A DNA stretch of 22,636 nt from a virus: positions 1 through 22,636 of the IMG/VR virus record IMGVR_UViG_3300024518_001033. One strand, written 5' to 3'. The position numbers were made by a program, and so were the translations under genes. Below, in pieces: positions 20,789 through 22,636 of this stretch. Under the pieces are notes generated by a model. That model had not been told where the DNA came from, did no database searches, and saw nothing but the letters and a program-made list of their open reading frames with translations. Position 1 is the first letter of the stretch, and the number at the start of each line of letters is the position of its first letter.

Positions 20789-22479
20789 TGGGCAACCTCT
20801 TCGACGGGTCCGATGAAGACTTCCAGGTCAATCTTGGCAAGAACTTCAATTCCTTGATGTATGCCAAGAACACAGCCAATGCCGTAGGTGGTGGTATTAA
20901 GTCTATGTACGAAGTGCCTACCACGATTGCAACAGGTCTTGCTGGTCAAACTGTTGGCGCACTCGGTGGACTGGCTACCATGAAAGCCCCAGATCGTGAT
21001 GAGTCCGGTGCTTATATTAAGGGCACTGGTCGAGGTATTGACCATGTCGTGAAGTCGATAGAGGCTGGCGCTGAGAAGATGACAGTGATGCCGAGGTCCG
21101 AGGTTGGACAGAATGCACTGGTTGCTGCTGGTGAAGGTATGCAGAAGGTGGGAGATGCTCTATTGCCTGCCCGTGAGTGGCTCGAGGCTAAAGCTGTTGA
21201 GATGGGTATCCCGACTGAGGTTGCTGCGGCAATCTGGACAGTTGGTATTGTTGGTGCAGAAACACTAAGTCCAAGCAAGTTTGTGCCAAAGGGTGCGCTG
21301 CTGAAGTTTGCAAAAGAGGCTAGTGCATTCAAGGCAAAACTGGCGAAGGACACGGGTGTTGATATTAATGCGCTGGGTCCGATATTTGATGACGTTAAGC
21401 CCAATGTACCGCAGAAAGCACTACCCGCATTCAAGACAGATGTAGCGGATAACGCACTACTCGACAGTGAATTTGCTGTAAAAGCACTGGAACCTGACGT
21501 AAGAGCACAAGGTGCAGCAGCAGTGGGTGCGGGCAGGGGTGATAAACAGCGCGGATCCATAAAAGTAACGGACGATGATATCAAGGGTGTGAATGCCCTG
21601 GAGACTGTTGCGAGCAGGAGTGTACTTACTGACTATCCAACACTGTCACAGGACATCAAGAACCTGTGGGAGATGTTCGATGGTGATCCAAGCAAGGTCC
21701 GTGAAAGGATCATGTCTGCTCCGATTACTATGGACGCGCAACAAAAACTGATTACTGAACTGACTACCCTGGTTGATACGCAACCGTCGAAGAAAAGGAG
21801 TGCAGCAGAGTACAAGAAAGAGTGGGATGAGTGGCAAGAGGAATGGAAGACAGAAGAATGGACTGATGCCGATCTGGAAGAGTACATAGAATTTCACATA
21901 GCAGATGAAGGTTCAGTTGAGGGTGTTGCCAAGTGGGCCGAGGAAATGCTGGATCCACCAAGGTCAGATGTTGTCGATCGCATTAGGAACTGGAAAAACC
22001 AACGCGGCTCAGTCAAGACCATAGATGACGATACAAAGGGTGTAAACGCACTCAAGACTGCAGGTGGTAGGGGGGCGGTAGAAAAGATTAGTCCTGCATC
22101 GGCTGATGTTGTTGCATCGCAATCCAGAGCAGATGAACTGATGTCGGAGGTATCAAGGCTTGATCGTGTGCTTGATGCCTTTGAGGATGGCATACCGGGG
22201 ATTGGCAGGAGAGTGCAGACAGGTCAACGTCCTAGTGTTGACGATGTACGCAAAGCACTTGAGTCAAAATCGTTTACTGGCGACATTCCAAATATAAAGA
22301 TAGATGGTCAGGAGATGAGCATTAGAAACCCCAATGATGCAGTGCGCCTGTATGAGCAAGCACTAAATCAAAGGAATGCAGCAGACAAAGAGTTTGGCGC
22401 CGTTATGAATGCTATATCTAGTGGCAAAGAACGGGTCAGTCGCACAGCAGATAACGCACTCAAGCGTGACAAACCATGA
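20788..22479 (+). CDS. Polyvalent-protein-like virion protein (563 aa)
   Basis: The first ~170 residues (SMYEVPTTIATGLAGQTVGALGGLAT, then MPRSEVGQNAL, AGEGMQKVGDALLPAREWLE and IPTEVAAAIWTVGIVG) follow the order seen in N-terminal regions of large phage 'polyvalent' or ejected virion proteins: an amphipathic segment, a P-R-S/T-E-x-G motif, paired helices and a hydrophobic helix. The remainder is charged and helical, with a duplicated 24-residue motif at residues 254-277 and 405-428. No enzymatic domain is visible. It is inserted between gp4-like and gp10-like genes, where P22 has no gene of this kind. An internal or ejection protein is likely. Confidence 0.5.
   Translation: MGNLFDGSDEDFQVNLGKNFNSLMYAKNTANAVGGGIKSMYEVPTTIATGLAGQTVGALGGLATMKAPDRDESGAYIKGTGRGIDHVVKSIEAGAEKMTVMPRSEVGQNALVAAGEGMQKVGDALLPAREWLEAKAVEMGIPTEVAAAIWTVGIVGAETLSPSKFVPKGALLKFAKEASAFKAKLAKDTGVDINALGPIFDDVKPNVPQKALPAFKTDVADNALLDSEFAVKALEPDVRAQGAAAVGAGRGDKQRGSIKVTDDDIKGVNALETVASRSVLTDYPTLSQDIKNLWEMFDGDPSKVRERIMSAPITMDAQQKLITELTTLVDTQPSKKRSAAEYKKEWDEWQEEWKTEEWTDADLEEYIEFHIADEGSVEGVAKWAEEMLDPPRSDVVDRIRNWKNQRGSVKTIDDDTKGVNALKTAGGRGAVEKISPASADVVASQSRADELMSEVSRLDRVLDAFEDGIPGIGRRVQTGQRPSVDDVRKALESKSFTGDIPNIKIDGQEMSIRNPNDAVRLYEQALNQRNAADKEFGAVMNAISSGKERVSRTADNALKRDKP
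21547..21618 (+). repeat. First copy of a 24-aa internal motif
   Basis: It encodes QRGSIKVTDDD-x-KGVNALETVASR, repeated at 22000-22071 as QRGSVKTIDDD-x-KGVNALKTAGGR. The two share Gln-Arg-Gly-Ser, Asp-Asp-Asp and Lys-Gly-Val-Asn-Ala-Leu cores. Each follows a long charged linker. The motif may be a linker, a proteolytic site or a docking site. Confidence 0.85.
22000..22071 (+). repeat. Second copy of the 24-aa internal motif
   Basis: It encodes QRGSVKTIDDD-x-KGVNALKTAGGR, 151 residues after the first copy in the same protein. It is conserved mainly in its QRGS, DDD and KGVNAL blocks. The DNA of the two copies is clearly diverged, so the duplication is old and kept at protein level. Confidence 0.85.
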
Positions 22480-22636
22480 AGATTAATTTACCCATCATGT
22501 CCTACGAGTTACGCTCAAGCCCAGCGAGTTCATCCCGCCTTGTGAACTGCTTTGCTGAACAACTCCCACCGGACGCTAGAAACCCCGTTGCCATTACCCG
22601 TGCTCCTGGTATCAAAGCATGGACAACTGTCGGTAG
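22476..22636 (+). CDS. P22 gp10-like packaged DNA stabilisation protein (3' partial)
   Basis: The ATG at 22476 overlaps the preceding stop (ATGA), and 53 codons are present before the window ends. The N-terminus KINLPIMSYELRSSPASSSR, LVNCFAEQLPPDARN and the TRAPGIKAW segment match the start of the gp10 family (Leu-Pro...Arg-Leu-x-Asn-Cys/Met-x-Ala/Glu...Pro-Gly-Ile). gp10 plugs the tail after gp4 attaches, holding packaged DNA inside. Order gp4 then gp10 supports the call. Confidence 0.7.
   Translation, partial: MKINLPIMSYELRSSPASSSRLVNCFAEQLPPDARNPVAITRAPGIKAWTTVG

Overview
This window looks like part of the genome of a tailed double-stranded DNA phage (or prophage) with a P22-like, short-tailed (podovirus) virion module. 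The evidence is a run of recognisable genes: terminase small and large subunits, P22-type portal, scaffold, P22-type coat, a gp4-like tail accessory factor, and the start of a gp10-like packaged-DNA stabilisation protein. Every gene I can support is on the + strand, tightly packed, with many ATGA/TGATG/TAATG stop-start overlaps and Shine-Dalgarno sites. The host is probably a Gram-negative, likely proteobacterial, bacterium. This is inferred from Sec-type signal peptides and from early-gene families (DUF1367-like, Ref-like nuclease, DnaT-like) typical of phages of such hosts.

Layout. (a) 1-291: a tandem 12/9-bp repeat array encoding a Cys-Gly-rich repeat protein that runs off the left edge. 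(b) 301-1721: very small accessory genes (zinc-ribbon-like proteins, a one-helix membrane peptide, coiled coils), including a stretch at 1211-1485 that reads as coding but with apparent frame changes, closed by a hairpin terminator at 1762-1798. (c) 1799-2419: about 600 bases with several inverted repeats and one doubtful ORF, possibly a regulatory or structured-RNA region. (d) 2420-5698: an early/recombination-type operon: HNH endonuclease, DnaT-like protein, a helical protein, a winged-helix protein, DUF1367-like protein, a PD-(D/E)XK (VRR-NUC-like) nuclease and a Ref-like HNH nuclease. (e) 5699-5835: a short regulatory gap containing a LexA-like dyad. (f) 5836-11954: structural or adhesion genes, including two exported fibronectin-III-like proteins, a 652-aa tail-fibre-like protein with a duplicated 33-aa module, an Ig-plus-coiled-coil protein and a small sulfotransferase-like gene. 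(g) 12016-18162: terminase, portal, scaffold and coat, ending at a strong UUCG-loop terminator. (h) 18214-20371: a cassette of glycosyltransferase-like, SAM methyltransferase and radical SAM/SPASM genes. (i) 20372-22636: gp4-like protein, a 563-aa protein resembling the N-terminal part of phage polyvalent/ejection proteins, and the start of a gp10-like protein.

The most unusual feature is that the standard P22 order (coat, gp4, gp10) is interrupted twice. A modification-enzyme cassette sits between coat and gp4, and a polyvalent-like protein sits between gp4 and gp10. A separate sulfotransferase-like gene lies among the tail genes. I infer that the phage may chemically decorate its own virion or a host surface molecule. 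The sequence does not show the substrate. No tRNA, rRNA, CRISPR array, integrase or recognisable lysis cassette was seen. All family assignments come from reading motifs by eye, without database searches.
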